From positions 62,001-126,000 of the forward strand of contig NZ_JALPRS010000002.1 of NCBI RefSeq assembly GCF_023630255.1: a stretch of DNA of 64,000 bases. Reading direction: 5' to 3'. Below the pieces are notes generated by a model. That model was not told the origin of the DNA. It saw only the letters and a program-made list of their open reading frames with translations, and searched no databases. Positions 16,714 to 25,013 of this stretch are shown in pieces. The DNA comes from Pontibacter deserti (GTDB lineage: Bacteria > Bacteroidota > Bacteroidia > Cytophagales > Hymenobacteraceae). The position numbers and the translations under genes were made by a program. Each line of letters starts with the position of its first letter. The stretch's first letter is position 1.

Positions 16714-19344
16714 ATGAAAGCAGAAAGCACAGGCACTGTAACCCCACTGATGAAACAGTACAACGCCATAAAGGCGAAGCATCCGGGGGCATTGCTGCTG
16801 TTCAGGGTAGGGGACTTTTATGAAACTTTCGGCGAAGATGCGGTAAAGGCAAGTAGGATACTGGATATTGTGCTCACCAAGCGTGGCGCAGGTTCTCCTT
16901 CCGAAATAGCGCTGGCCGGTTTCCCGCATCATTCCCTGGATACCTACTTGCCCAAACTGGTACGTGCCGGCGAACGAGTAGCCATCTGCGATCAATTGGA
17001 AGACCCGAAATTAGTAAAAGGCATCGTAAAGCGTGGCGTAACCGAGCTGGTAACACCAGGTGTGTCGTTTAACGATCAGGTACTGGAACGCCGCAGCAAC
17101 AACTACCTGGCAGCAGTACATTTTGGCAAAACCGAAACAGGCGTTTCTTTTCTGGATATCTCTACCGGCGAGTTTATTACCGCGCAAGGCGACCGCAACT
17201 ATATAGGCAAGCTGCTGCAAAGCCTGTCGCCAGCAGAAGTGCTGTTCTGCAAACGCGAAAAAGAAACATTTACTGAACGTTATGGTCCAGATTTCAGATA
17301 TTTTGCCTTGGAAGAATGGGTGTTTAACTATGATTTCGCTTACGAGTCGCTGACCCGCCAGTTCAGTACCAAATCGCTGAAAGGTTTCGGTATCGAAGGC
17401 ATGACAGAAGGCATTATTTCGGCTGGAGCTATACTTCATTATTTATCCGAAACCCAGCATAAAGAGATCAGCCATATTGCCACCATCTCCCGCCTGGAAG
17501 AAGATAAGTATGTGTGGCTGGATAGATTTACCGTGCGTAACCTGGAGCTTGTTTATCCGCAGCATCAGGAAGGCGTGCCGCTGATACAGGTGCTCGACCA
17601 CACGGTTACACCAATGGGTGCCCGCCTGCTGAAAAAGTGGGTGGTGCTGCCACTGAAAGATGTTACCCAGATAAAAAGGCGTTTGGATACCGTAGAAGCC
17701 TTGACCCAGCACCGCGAATTGCTGACTGAGCTCACTACCCACCTGAAGCAGATAAACGACCTGGAGCGCCTGATATCGAAAGTGGCGGTGCGTCGTGTAA
17801 ATCCGCGAGAATTGGTGCAACTGGCCAAAGCCCTGGATGCAATCGTTCCGATACAAACGGCATTGGCGCTGAGCAATATCCCGGCCTTACAAAAACTGGC
17901 TGCCCAATTAACGCCGTGCGATGGCCTGCGCGAAGAGATAAAGAACATCCTGAAGCCTGAGCCACCAATGCTTACCAACCAGGGCAACATGATCAACGAT
18001 GGCATTCATGCAGAACTGGATGAACTCAGAAGTATAGCCTTCTCTGGTAAAGATTACCTGGCACAATTACAGCGTCGCGAAGTACAGAATACGGGCATCA
18101 GTTCACTAAAAATTGCCTATAACAAGGTGTTTGGTTATTACCTGGAAGTTAGCAACGCCCACAAAGACAAAGTGCCTGCTACCTGGATCAGGAAACAGAC
18201 GCTGGTAAACGCCGAGCGCTACATTACCGAAGAGCTGAAAACTTACGAAGAGAAGATCCTGAATGCCGAAGACCGCATCTATAGTATAGAGTTTGGCTTG
18301 TTTAATGAGCTGGTGCTGCACGCCTTGGATTACGTGGCGCAGGTACAGCAAAACGCTAAAGTGATTGGGGTAATTGATTGCCTGAGCTCATTTGCAGGTA
18401 TAGCCCTGGCCAATAACTATGTGAAGCCGGAGGTAAGCGATAGCCACGTGCTGGATATTAAAAAAGGCCGTCACCCGGTTATCGAAAAGCAATTGCCACT
18501 GGGCGAAAGCTACGTGCCGAATGATATTTTCCTGGATAATGAAGCCCAGCAGGTGATCATTATTACAGGGCCGAACATGGCCGGTAAAAGTGCCTTGCTG
18601 CGCCAGACAGCACTTATAGTTCTGATGGCGCAGATCGGTTGTTTTGTACCCGCAGAGGCAGCAAGTATAGGCATCATCGATAAGATCTTTACCCGTGTGG
18701 GCGCTTCAGATAACCTTTCGAAAGGCGAGTCTACGTTTATGGTGGAGATGACCGAAACGGCAAGTATACTTAACAACCTGTCGGATAGAAGTTTAGTGCT
18801 GATGGATGAGATCGGGCGTGGTACAAGTACCTACGACGGCATTTCGATTGCATGGGCCATTGTAGAGCATTTGCATAATCATCCGAAGTATAAAGCCAAA
18901 ACGCTTTTTGCCACGCATTACCACGAGCTAAACCAACTGGCCGAAGAACTGCCACGAGTGAAGAACTATAACGTGTCGGTACGCGAAGCGGGTGGTAAGA
19001 TTTTGTTTATGCGTAAGCTTGTAGAAGGCGGCAGCGAGCATAGTTTTGGTATACATGTGGCACAAATGGCCGGTATGCCGAATAGCGTGGTGCTACGCGC
19101 CGATGAGATCATGCACCACCTTGAGAAAGAAAAAGTGAGTGAGCAGGCACCGGCACAGAAAATGAAATCCGCACCTAAAAATAACTTCCAGCTAAGTATG
19201 TTCGAATTAAATGATCCGCAACTGGCTCGCGCTAAAGAACTGCTGGAGCAGCTGGATATAAACACTATTACGCCGGTAGAGGCTTTATTAAAATTAAACG
19301 AGCTCAAGCTACTCCTGAAGGAAAAAGCTGAAACTGTACGCTAA
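16714..19344 (+). CDS. mutS: DNA mismatch repair protein MutS
   Basis: 876 residues, full length for bacterial MutS. The mismatch-reading F-x-E motif is at F35-Y36-E37 (GDFYETFG). The ATPase domain has Walker A GPNMAGKSALLRQ at about 618, the DEIGRGTSTYDG Walker B/signature region near 698, and the FATHYHEL switch motif. It recognises mismatches and small loops as a dimer and recruits MutL. Start ATG at 16714 follows an AT-rich spacer. The gene runs towards the GyrI-like gene with a 33-bp gap. Confidence 0.97.
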   Translation: MKAESTGTVTPLMKQYNAIKAKHPGALLLFRVGDFYETFGEDAVKASRILDIVLTKRGAGSPSEIALAGFPHHSLDTYLPKLVRAGERVAICDQLEDPKLVKGIVKRGVTELVTPGVSFNDQVLERRSNNYLAAVHFGKTETGVSFLDISTGEFITAQGDRNYIGKLLQSLSPAEVLFCKREKETFTERYGPDFRYFALEEWVFNYDFAYESLTRQFSTKSLKGFGIEGMTEGIISAGAILHYLSETQHKEISHIATISRLEEDKYVWLDRFTVRNLELVYPQHQEGVPLIQVLDHTVTPMGARLLKKWVVLPLKDVTQIKRRLDTVEALTQHRELLTELTTHLKQINDLERLISKVAVRRVNPRELVQLAKALDAIVPIQTALALSNIPALQKLAAQLTPCDGLREEIKNILKPEPPMLTNQGNMINDGIHAELDELRSIAFSGKDYLAQLQRREVQNTGISSLKIAYNKVFGYYLEVSNAHKDKVPATWIRKQTLVNAERYITEELKTYEEKILNAEDRIYSIEFGLFNELVLHALDYVAQVQQNAKVIGVIDCLSSFAGIALANNYVKPEVSDSHVLDIKKGRHPVIEKQLPLGESYVPNDIFLDNEAQQVIIITGPNMAGKSALLRQTALIVLMAQIGCFVPAEAASIGIIDKIFTRVGASDNLSKGESTFMVEMTETASILNNLSDRSLVLMDEIGRGTSTYDGISIAWAIVEHLHNHPKYKAKTLFATHYHELNQLAEELPRVKNYNVSVREAGGKILFMRKLVEGGSEHSFGIHVAQMAGMPNSVVLRADEIMHHLEKEKVSEQAPAQKMKSAPKNNFQLSMFELNDPQLARAKELLEQLDINTITPVEALLKLNELKLLLKEKAETVR

Positions 19345-19377
19345 CCTTATACTTTAGAAACTATAAATAGTAAGCCG

Positions 19378-19866
19378 ATGCAAGAGCCTGAGATCCTGAT
19401 GTGCGGTGAGAAAAAGCTGGTTGGCATGCAGATTTATACTTCACTGGCGGAGGATGATACTGTAGCTATGTGGCAGCGGTTTATGCCACGCCGTAAGGAA
19501 ATCCGGAATAGTATTGGGCAATTGTTTTATTCAGTACAGGTATTTGACGGTGGATTGGATGTAGAGGAATTTACACCTAAAACGGAGTTTGAGAAATGGG
19601 CAGCCGTAGAGGTCTCAGACTTTAATGCTATACCTGACGGGATGGCTACGTTTATACTTCCTGCCGGGCTTTATGCTGTTTTTATATATAAAGGGGCGAG
19701 CAGTGCTTTTTATGAAGCCGCACAATACATTTATGGTTTCTGGCTACCAGAGTCTGTATACGAGCTTGATGCCAGGCCACATTTTGATGTGATGGGCGAA
19801 AAATACCTGGGTCCGAACAACCCGGATTCGGAAGAAGAGATCTGGATTCCGGTAAAACTGAGGTAG
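19378..19866 (+). CDS. GyrI-like / AraC effector-binding domain protein
   Basis: 162 residues, a stand-alone GyrI-like (SOUL-type) ligand-binding domain. Family features: the opening KKLVGMQIYTSLAEDDTVAMW, a central ...EVSDFNAIPDGMATFILPAGLYAVFIYKG strand-turn region, and the closing FDVMGEKYLGPNNPDSEEEIWIPV with the conserved E-I-W-I-P-V end. Such proteins bind small hydrophobic or cationic molecules; some have hydrolase activity. No DNA-binding domain is attached. It is probably co-transcribed with mutS, though the functions are not related. Confidence 0.82.
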   Translation: MQEPEILMCGEKKLVGMQIYTSLAEDDTVAMWQRFMPRRKEIRNSIGQLFYSVQVFDGGLDVEEFTPKTEFEKWAAVEVSDFNAIPDGMATFILPAGLYAVFIYKGASSAFYEAAQYIYGFWLPESVYELDARPHFDVMGEKYLGPNNPDSEEEIWIPVKLR

Positions 19867-19988
19867 AAAGTAAGAGCAATAAACTCTGGACAAGTATAAA
19901 ATCAGAGCACGCAGAAAGTTTTATTAAATTTTTCTCTCTGAAAATCAGTCTGAAACGCATAAATGCAAGATTTTTTTTGCACAGGCTA

Positions 19989-20018
19989 TTGACAAGTGGA
20001 TTTTTGTCTATATCTTTG
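19989..20018 (+). promoter_or_regulatory. Promoter of the tRNA-Gly/tRNA-Leu pair
   Basis: TTGAC at 19989-19993 and TATCTTTG at 20011-20018 match the Bacteroidota -33 (TTG) and -7 (TAnnTTTG) boxes with normal spacing. Transcription should start near 20025, about 46 bases before the tRNA-Gly. Confidence 0.65.
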
Positions 20019-20070
20019 TATCACTAAATCGCTGGGACGGAAACGGAAAGCGAAATAGTGAAGACTAAAA

Positions 20071-20143
20071 GCGGGAGTAGCTCAGTTGGTAGAGCGCGAC
20101 CTTGCCAAGGTCGAGGTCGCGAGTTCGAACCTCGTCTCCCGCT
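20071..20143 (+). tRNA. tRNA-Gly (anticodon GCC)
   Basis: A 73-nt cloverleaf: acceptor stem GCGGGAG (20071-20077) with CTCCCGC (20136-20142), discriminator T, D-arm with AGCTCAGTTGGTAGAGC, anticodon stem CGACC/GGTCG around TTGCCAA, and T-arm GTTCGAAC. CCA is not encoded. Confidence 0.97.
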
Positions 20144-20157
20144 CAAAAAAGGCAGAT

Positions 20158-20191
20158 AAAGACGTTGTGTAAAACAACGTCTTTGTTTTTT
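20158..20191 (+). terminator. Terminator-like hairpin between the two tRNAs
   Basis: AAAGACGTTGT and ACAACGTCTTT pair over a 5-nt loop and are followed by GTTTTTT. It could end transcription after tRNA-Gly, leaving tRNA-Leu to read-through or a weak promoter of its own. Confidence 0.75.
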
Positions 20192-20224
20192 AAACTCACC
20201 CTTCGGATGTCGTCCGGATGGCTT

Positions 20225-20308
20225 GCCGGGATGGTGGAACTGGTAGACACGCAAGACTTAAAATCTTGTGTCCGCAAGGACGTGCGGGTTCGATTCCCGC
20301 TCCTGGTA
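20225..20308 (+). tRNA. tRNA-Leu (anticodon UAA); integration site of the 6-kb element
   Basis: An 84-nt class II tRNA with a long variable arm. Acceptor stem GCCGGGA (20225-20231) pairs with TCCTGGT (20301-20307), discriminator A at 20308. Anticodon stem CAAGA/TCTTG encloses CTTAAAA, giving UAA. Variable arm TGTCCGCAAGGACGT; T-arm GGGTTCGATTCCC. Its last 13 bases belong to a 20-bp repeat found again at 26300-26319, so the element restored the tRNA 3' end on insertion. Confidence 0.96.
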
Positions 20309-20315
20309 CATTTTA
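20296..20315 (+). repeat. attL, 20-bp direct repeat (left end)
   Basis: CCCGCTCCTGGTACATTTTA, overlapping the 3' end of tRNA-Leu. Identical to 26300-26319; flanking bases on both sides differ. Confidence 0.9.
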
Positions 20316-20323
20316 TAAAAGAT

Positions 20324-20359
20324 AAAGGGCTGTAGATCAATGATTTACAGCCCTTTTTT
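20324..20359 (+). terminator. Terminator just inside the left end
   Basis: AAAGGGCTGTA and TACAGCCCTTT pair with a 11-nt loop and are followed by a T run. It is inside the element, so the element supplies a new terminator to the tRNA it displaced from its own (26319-26352). Confidence 0.85.
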
Positions 20360-20366
20360 GTTTTTT

Positions 20367-20393
20367 GAGCAACAAACTAGCAACAAAATTTAG
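20367..20393 (+). promoter_or_regulatory. Candidate integrase arm-type sites, left arm
   Basis: Two copies of AGCAACAAA spaced by 11 bp, within a 27-bp segment that recurs in the same orientation at 26155-26181 with 24 of 27 bases equal. Pairs of short direct repeats near each att site are typical binding sites of the N-terminal arm-binding domain of tyrosine integrases. The rest of 20394-20631 is AT-rich with no gene visible. Confidence 0.6.
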
Positions 20394-20631
20394 GGATATC
20401 ATCAGAAAGGACTACTAGTGAATTATTAGGTTTATTATATACACTAACGCTTTTATGATTTAAGAAGATTACCTCTCGCCTAAGGTGTTAATATTCAAGT
20501 TGCGATCACAATATATAATTTACTACATTTATAAACTGAGATCACTACTGGAATATCAAGCTCAATCCAGTGAGTAGTAGACAACTAAGCCATTTTTTGT
20601 CCTTTTAACATGTATTTAATAAGAAAGCAAT

Positions 20632-21363
20632 ATGCAATCATTATCTAAAGGATTTAATCTCAAAAGGCTATCTATTGAAAGAGCTTTCAAGATTAACTTA
20701 AACTATTTATTTAAGAGATTATTTAAAATCACTGGGTTTGAGGAAAGTTATTCTCAATTTGGAGAAGACTTAGCTATCAGACATCTGCTGTCTAACGTGG
20801 GCTTAAGAGATGGGGTATATGTAGATGTTGGCTGCAATCATCCATTAGAACATTCCAATTCTTTTAAATTGTATTTAGAAGGTTGGAAAGGAATCACAAT
20901 TGACTTAAATAGGGATTCAATTTCGCTTCACAAAGTTGAGCGTAAAGCAGATATTCAAGTACATACTGCTATTTCTGATGAAGTAAAAGAAGTAAAAGTA
21001 TTTCACTTTGAGAATAATAAGATTAATACTATAGATGAAAGCTTTTATTCAGTTATGAAGGATGTATTTAAGCCTAAATCTGAATATAGCGTAATAGAGA
21101 CTAGAACTTTAACTCAAATTCTTGTTGAAGAGAATATCCCAGTTATAGATCTTCTTTTAATTGATGTGGAAGGCTATGATTTTAAAGTGTTGAAATCCTT
21201 AGATTTAAGAAAATATAGGCCAAAGTTAATAGTTATTGAACTTCATGATTTTAAATTAGAAGAATTCAATAAAGATGAGATTGTAATGTATTTAAAATCT
21301 ATGAATTACAAGATAATTGGATTTTTAGCAGTGAATGGATATTTCCAAGATGAAAATATTTAA
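20632..21363 (+). CDS. FkbM family methyltransferase (element cargo)
   Basis: 243 residues. The S-adenosylmethionine site is YVDVGCNHPLEHSNS (about 63-77), with the acidic DLNRDS at strand 2. The FkbM hallmark LLLIDVEGYDFKVLKSLDL lies at about 178-196. The group includes sugar O-methyltransferases of polysaccharides and glycolipids. The N-terminal 35 residues are basic. Base composition is far richer in A+T than the host genes on both sides, so it was probably acquired separately by the element. It may alter a surface glycan, for example to change phage receptor sites; that is inference. Confidence 0.87.
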   Translation: MQSLSKGFNLKRLSIERAFKINLNYLFKRLFKITGFEESYSQFGEDLAIRHLLSNVGLRDGVYVDVGCNHPLEHSNSFKLYLEGWKGITIDLNRDSISLHKVERKADIQVHTAISDEVKEVKVFHFENNKINTIDESFYSVMKDVFKPKSEYSVIETRTLTQILVEENIPVIDLLLIDVEGYDFKVLKSLDLRKYRPKLIVIELHDFKLEEFNKDEIVMYLKSMNYKIIGFLAVNGYFQDENI

Positions 21364-21564
21364 TATTTCTGTTTAGATGTTTATAGGCAGGAATATAAAT
21401 CGCAGGCGCTAGCATCAATACTTAGTTATTACTTTCTACTTTACCGCCTTTTTTCTATGTAAGAGAACTCAACTCTTTTAGGTCTTTGCTTCTGTTCGTG
21501 CGCGTACTGGCCTAGTCCTGCTTAATCTCTCCCTATCTAACGCGCGGGTAAGTAGGCATTAACC

Positions 21565-21840
21565 TTACTTTTTATAGTATAAGGTAGTGTCAGATTTTAT
21601 CTGAATGGATGCGCTTGTATCATATTCCCATGTTACCTTAAGTATATACTCAGGCGTGGTAAAGAAGTAATGCCAGCCAATATTACTGAGTTCCTTTTCA
21701 TAGGTATGTTCGCCTGTTGCAATCTGATAGGCTAAGGCATTAAATTCTTCATCATAAAAGACTATATCCTCTACATTTCTATACCAGGTAGAATGTAGAA
21801 ATTTGCCTGTATGATGAATAAATTTAATTGTACTGCTCAT
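21565..21840 (-). CDS. Hypothetical small protein
   Basis: 91 residues, not recognised. Alternating polar and aromatic residues suggest a beta-sandwich (TWYRNVEDIVFYDEEFNALAYQIA, then YILKVTWEYDTSASIQIKSDTTLYY). No signal peptide or membrane helix. It lies between the cargo gene and the replication module and is transcribed with the latter direction. The 200-bp gaps on either side show no gene; the one at 21841-22076 has TTTACCCCC words and may hold element control or origin sequences. Confidence 0.5.
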   Translation of the reverse strand: MSSTIKFIHHTGKFLHSTWYRNVEDIVFYDEEFNALAYQIATGEHTYEKELSNIGWHYFFTTPEYILKVTWEYDTSASIQIKSDTTLYYKK

Positions 21841-22076
21841 ACTAAGAAATACTAAGTCAGGACCTTTGAAGCCCTGCCTTTTCTATACGAGCGAACATAC
21901 TAACATTTGCTAACATTTACCCCCTTTGCCTTTAATTTGGCAGTGAGTAATAATTACTGTCATGCGGTCGGGCTTGTTTAGCTCCAGTTAGGATCTTTAC
22001 CCCCTACCCCTATACGCGCGATAATGTAAAGTTTTGACAAGTTTATAAGCTCCAGTAAGAAACATAGCTCTATCAT

Positions 22077-23030
22077 TTACCTGTAGTTTGCCTTTGCCCG
22101 GGCTATCTTTTTGTTAAGCTCCTGTATTAGTTCAGGTTGTTCTGCTACTGTTTTGCACCCTACTAAATTCTTTATTTTCCTTTTCAGGTTGGAGTAGTAT
22201 TCAGGCCTTTTATATACCTTTTGCTCCCTCATTACTTCTACATGATGTAGAATAGTATCTAATCCTTTTTCCTGAATGGCTAATATCAATAGCTGGTCCA
22301 GGTAATCTTTTTCTGTTTTAATCTTGCTAGTATCCATCTTTGCTAATCCTACTTTGTTTATTGCTTCATATTCATTGTGCCAACGGTCTATCATATCCAT
22401 ATAGAACCGTTCATCTGTTAAGGTGTCAGGTGTTATTACCGCTTGGTTTAATTGCTTAGGCAGGCGGGCCATGTAGCTAACTTCAAACCGCATCAGGTTC
22501 TTACCTTTGAATACATCAGGAATTGTTACCCTGTTCTTTTTGCTCTCAGCTATCTTGTTGTATGCCTTTACACTTCTTTGGCTGTTCTGATAGCTTATGC
22601 TTTTGGGTTGGGTTAGGCGGGTGTACCTAGGGCTTTGTCCTAAGTAAGGGTAATATAGCTCAGGTTTATAGGCTGTAATGATGTTATGTCCTACATCTAC
22701 TCTTGTAACCTTTGCTTTATGTATTGGCAGGTGTAAAGTATCTGCCAACATTTCAAAGGCCCGCCTGCTATCTGAGCGGGTAAGGGTGTGCAGGTTAGTA
22801 CCCAAGTAGAACTTTGCTAAACTGCCTTTGATGCTTACCCCGCTGTCTGAAATGCCTATTCTTAAATTACCTGCATTGCCTGTAATATAAGTTTTGTCTG
22901 TGTCCTGCCTGTAACTCTCTGATAGGTTGGTAAGGTAGTTTGGCAGGCAGTCCATTACAGAACCGCCTGCCTGTTCCTTTTCCAGGAACTGCCATATAGT
23001 ACAGTACATTGCTTTGATAAAATCTATCAA
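22077..23030 (-). CDS. Phage/plasmid replication protein, II/X (CRI) family
   Basis: 317 residues resembling the replication initiators of filamentous phages (gene II/X type) and related small plasmids. Matching segments: GVSIKGSLAKFYLGTNLHTLTRSD, LPIHKAKVTRVDVGHN, and the tyrosine-bearing YYPYLGQSPRYTRLTQPKS, then RSVKAYNKIAES and NLMRFEVSYMARL. The family nicks DNA for rolling-circle replication. Here it would let the excised element copy itself. The start is uncertain: TTG at 23030 or ATG at 23009. It follows the 177-residue gene by 13 bp and is in the same operon. Confidence 0.82.
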   Translation of the reverse strand: MIDFIKAMYCTIWQFLEKEQAGGSVMDCLPNYLTNLSESYRQDTDKTYITGNAGNLRIGISDSGVSIKGSLAKFYLGTNLHTLTRSDSRRAFEMLADTLHLPIHKAKVTRVDVGHNIITAYKPELYYPYLGQSPRYTRLTQPKSISYQNSQRSVKAYNKIAESKKNRVTIPDVFKGKNLMRFEVSYMARLPKQLNQAVITPDTLTDERFYMDMIDRWHNEYEAINKVGLAKMDTSKIKTEKDYLDQLLILAIQEKGLDTILHHVEVMREQKVYKRPEYYSNLKRKIKNLVGCKTVAEQPELIQELNKKIARAKANYR

Positions 23031-23043
23031 GGTGTACTACTTA

Positions 23044-23577
23044 CTATAAGGAACTATCATAATTAAAGAACGGCCGGGCCTGCTCTCTCAGGCTTTGCAG
23101 CTCATTGTCTAGATCTCCATCAATCAGGCGTTGGTAATAGGCCGGTACTAGGTTTCTGCCATTCAATATTACCAGTACTTCAATCTGGGTTATATCTGCA
23201 TTAGTGATAAACAGATAGCAGTCGTTCCTGAAAGGGAAAAGCGGGTTAGGTTCGCCTTTACCTAACAGCCTGTTTGCATTAGGGTAGCCATACCCATATT
23301 CAGGATAATCTGTGTCTTCAAAGTAGATGCTGGATAGGTTTAGCCTGCCATTAGATAAAGCCCATTCTGCTAACCTTTTGTTATTGGCTTTTACAAACTC
23401 CCTGGCAGGCATTTTATACAGGTACTTTTGTCCTTTGCTATTGATGAAATTCATCAAACCTGTATAGCCTGTTGTGTTGGTGTAGGCTGTGCAATCTAAC
23501 CTGCCTTTTGCCTTTATACCATGTTGAGCCTTTACTTCATCAGGCAGGATCTCAAACTTATAGTAAGCCGTTAGCAT
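23044..23577 (-). CDS. Hypothetical protein of the replication module
   Basis: 177 residues, not recognised. No membrane segment. The sequence is rich in Tyr, Asn and Gly (YFEDTDYPEYGYGYPNANRLLG) and ends acidic. It overlaps the HTH gene by 7 bp upstream and is followed by the rep gene after 13 bp, so it belongs to the same translationally coupled unit. Partners of II/X-type rep genes at this place in Bacteroidota elements are typically unnamed; a role in replication or DNA binding is inference. Confidence 0.6.
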   Translation of the reverse strand: MLTAYYKFEILPDEVKAQHGIKAKGRLDCTAYTNTTGYTGLMNFINSKGQKYLYKMPAREFVKANNKRLAEWALSNGRLNLSSIYFEDTDYPEYGYGYPNANRLLGKGEPNPLFPFRNDCYLFITNADITQIEVLVILNGRNLVPAYYQRLIDGDLDNELQSLREQARPFFNYDSSL

Positions 23578-23876
23578 GAAGCACCTCCCATCTTTTTAAG
23601 AGTGATGTAGGTTGCTGCCTGCTCTTCTATGTCAGTATCATTTAAAGGCGTTACAGCGTTCCTTTGCAGCCATTGGTCTAACTCTAGCTTACTAAAGTAG
23701 ATGTGCTTGCCCTGGGGCTTAAAATGCGGTATTTGTGCAGTAGATGTAAGCTTATACAGGTAGCTCTTAGATAAGCCTGTATAGCTTGCCGCTTCATCAA
23801 AGTTTAATACTGTTTTTTGGGTAAGGAGTAGGGTTTCTATATTCCTTAGCCTTTGCTCTAATTGTTGTAATTCCAT
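23571..23876 (-). CDS. Excisionase-type helix-turn-helix protein
   Basis: 101 residues with a short N-terminal coiled coil (LEQRLRNIETLLL) followed by a MerR/excisionase-like winged HTH: LNFDEAASYTGLSKSYLYKLT, then IPHFKPQGKHIYFSKLELDQWLQRN. Proteins of this shape act as excisionase (directionality factor) or as repressors in Bacteroidota mobile elements. It is the first gene of the xis-like/unknown/rep unit. Confidence 0.82.
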   Translation of the reverse strand: MELQQLEQRLRNIETLLLTQKTVLNFDEAASYTGLSKSYLYKLTSTAQIPHFKPQGKHIYFSKLELDQWLQRNAVTPLNDTDIEEQAATYITLKKMGGASC

Positions 23877-24002
23877 TTTTCAGTTCTTGTTAAAAGTTGA
23901 AAAAATGGAAAGGCCTTTCCTGTGTCGTTATAACAAGAGTAAAGGTATGTAGGCAGGTAAAAGGAAAGAATAGATAGGGGTTTAGCAGTAATAGGGTATA
24001 AA

Positions 24003-24956
24003 CTAGTTTAAACCTTTTAACACCTCATCTAATATTTGGTAATTCTTAGGCTTTCCTGGGTGTTTTATGTTTTTGTTGCTTAAATACCGGTCTTTGGATT
24101 GAGCCAAATTCCTAGCATTGGTAAAGCAAAACTCAGCAACACTCCATTGATTAATATTGAAATGTATTAGCCTATTGCTATAAATATAGTCTACAAAATA
24201 AGCTAACAGGTTTTTATCTCCTACCCAGTCAACAGGCTTTATTTTATTTAAAGGCTTTGCTTCAAAAACAGCCTTAAATTGGTCTAATGTAGTATTAGTA
24301 TTTATTAGACCATTAGCAAGTAAGTTTTGGTGTAACTTAGGCAATTCTTCATTAGGATTGTTTTGCCATTTATAGCTAGTATTCTTATCTTTTAATAATT
24401 CCCTAAGTTGGTTTTCTTCATCAATGTTTGTATTTAAGAGTAAAAATGGTTCAGATGTGTTTTTTAATTGTTCAGCTTTAAACCAATTAAGCCACTTAAG
24501 GAAGTTTACATAAATAACATAATTTAGTGGCTTAGTGCCTTCTTCCATTGTTTTATATAAATCATATACATCATCAAAGTTGCCTTTTTCTGCATCGAAT
24601 GAAAAATATTCTTCAACCTGTATTGCTGTCAAGAATTTATTTTTCCCATCTCCTCCCAATCTTGCCATAAAAACGGTTTCTGGTTGTTTATCTCTAAATT
24701 TATTAATCTTAGATTCTATCTTATCAATCCAATCTGATAAAATTTCATCTTTCACAAGAGACATATTAAAGTGAATAAAGAACATTCTTCTAAAGGCTTT
24801 TATAATGTCATTTACTCTTTTTATAAAAGCTTCTCTTATTCGTCGTTCAATCTTCATGAAATCATTTGGAGAAAAGTCATTTCTCAAATCATTCAAATAC
24901 TCCCCCTGCACATTGCCATCTAACCAGTCTTGGTAAGTGTATTCATACTTCTCCAT
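24003..24956 (-). CDS. RteC-like protein of the mobile element
   Basis: 317 residues, soluble. The C-terminal third has the pattern LHQNLLANGLINTNTTLDQFKAVFE followed by IKPVDWVGDKNLLAYFVDYI and a last segment with LSNKNIKHPGKPKNYQILDEVLKGL. This resembles RteC, which in CTnDOT-type elements activates excision, and related proteins of Bacteroidota mobile DNA. The N-terminal part is helical (IRREAFIKRVNDIIKAFRRM-like) and not recognised. The assignment is by pattern, so moderate. It lies between integrase and excisionase genes, which fits a control role. Confidence 0.55.
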   Translation of the reverse strand: MEKYEYTYQDWLDGNVQGEYLNDLRNDFSPNDFMKIERRIREAFIKRVNDIIKAFRRMFFIHFNMSLVKDEILSDWIDKIESKINKFRDKQPETVFMARLGGDGKNKFLTAIQVEEYFSFDAEKGNFDDVYDLYKTMEEGTKPLNYVIYVNFLKWLNWFKAEQLKNTSEPFLLLNTNIDEENQLRELLKDKNTSYKWQNNPNEELPKLHQNLLANGLINTNTTLDQFKAVFEAKPLNKIKPVDWVGDKNLLAYFVDYIYSNRLIHFNINQWSVAEFCFTNARNLAQSKDRYLSNKNIKHPGKPKNYQILDEVLKGLN

Positions 24957-25013
24957 AGCTAAAAGTTAAAAGCAGGCTCTTTACACCCGCACGTTATGAC
25001 TGTGATAAAACCA

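Noticed and set aside
17011-19307. Several long minus-strand frames within mutS
   Set aside because: All are antisense to a full-length MutS with intact motifs.
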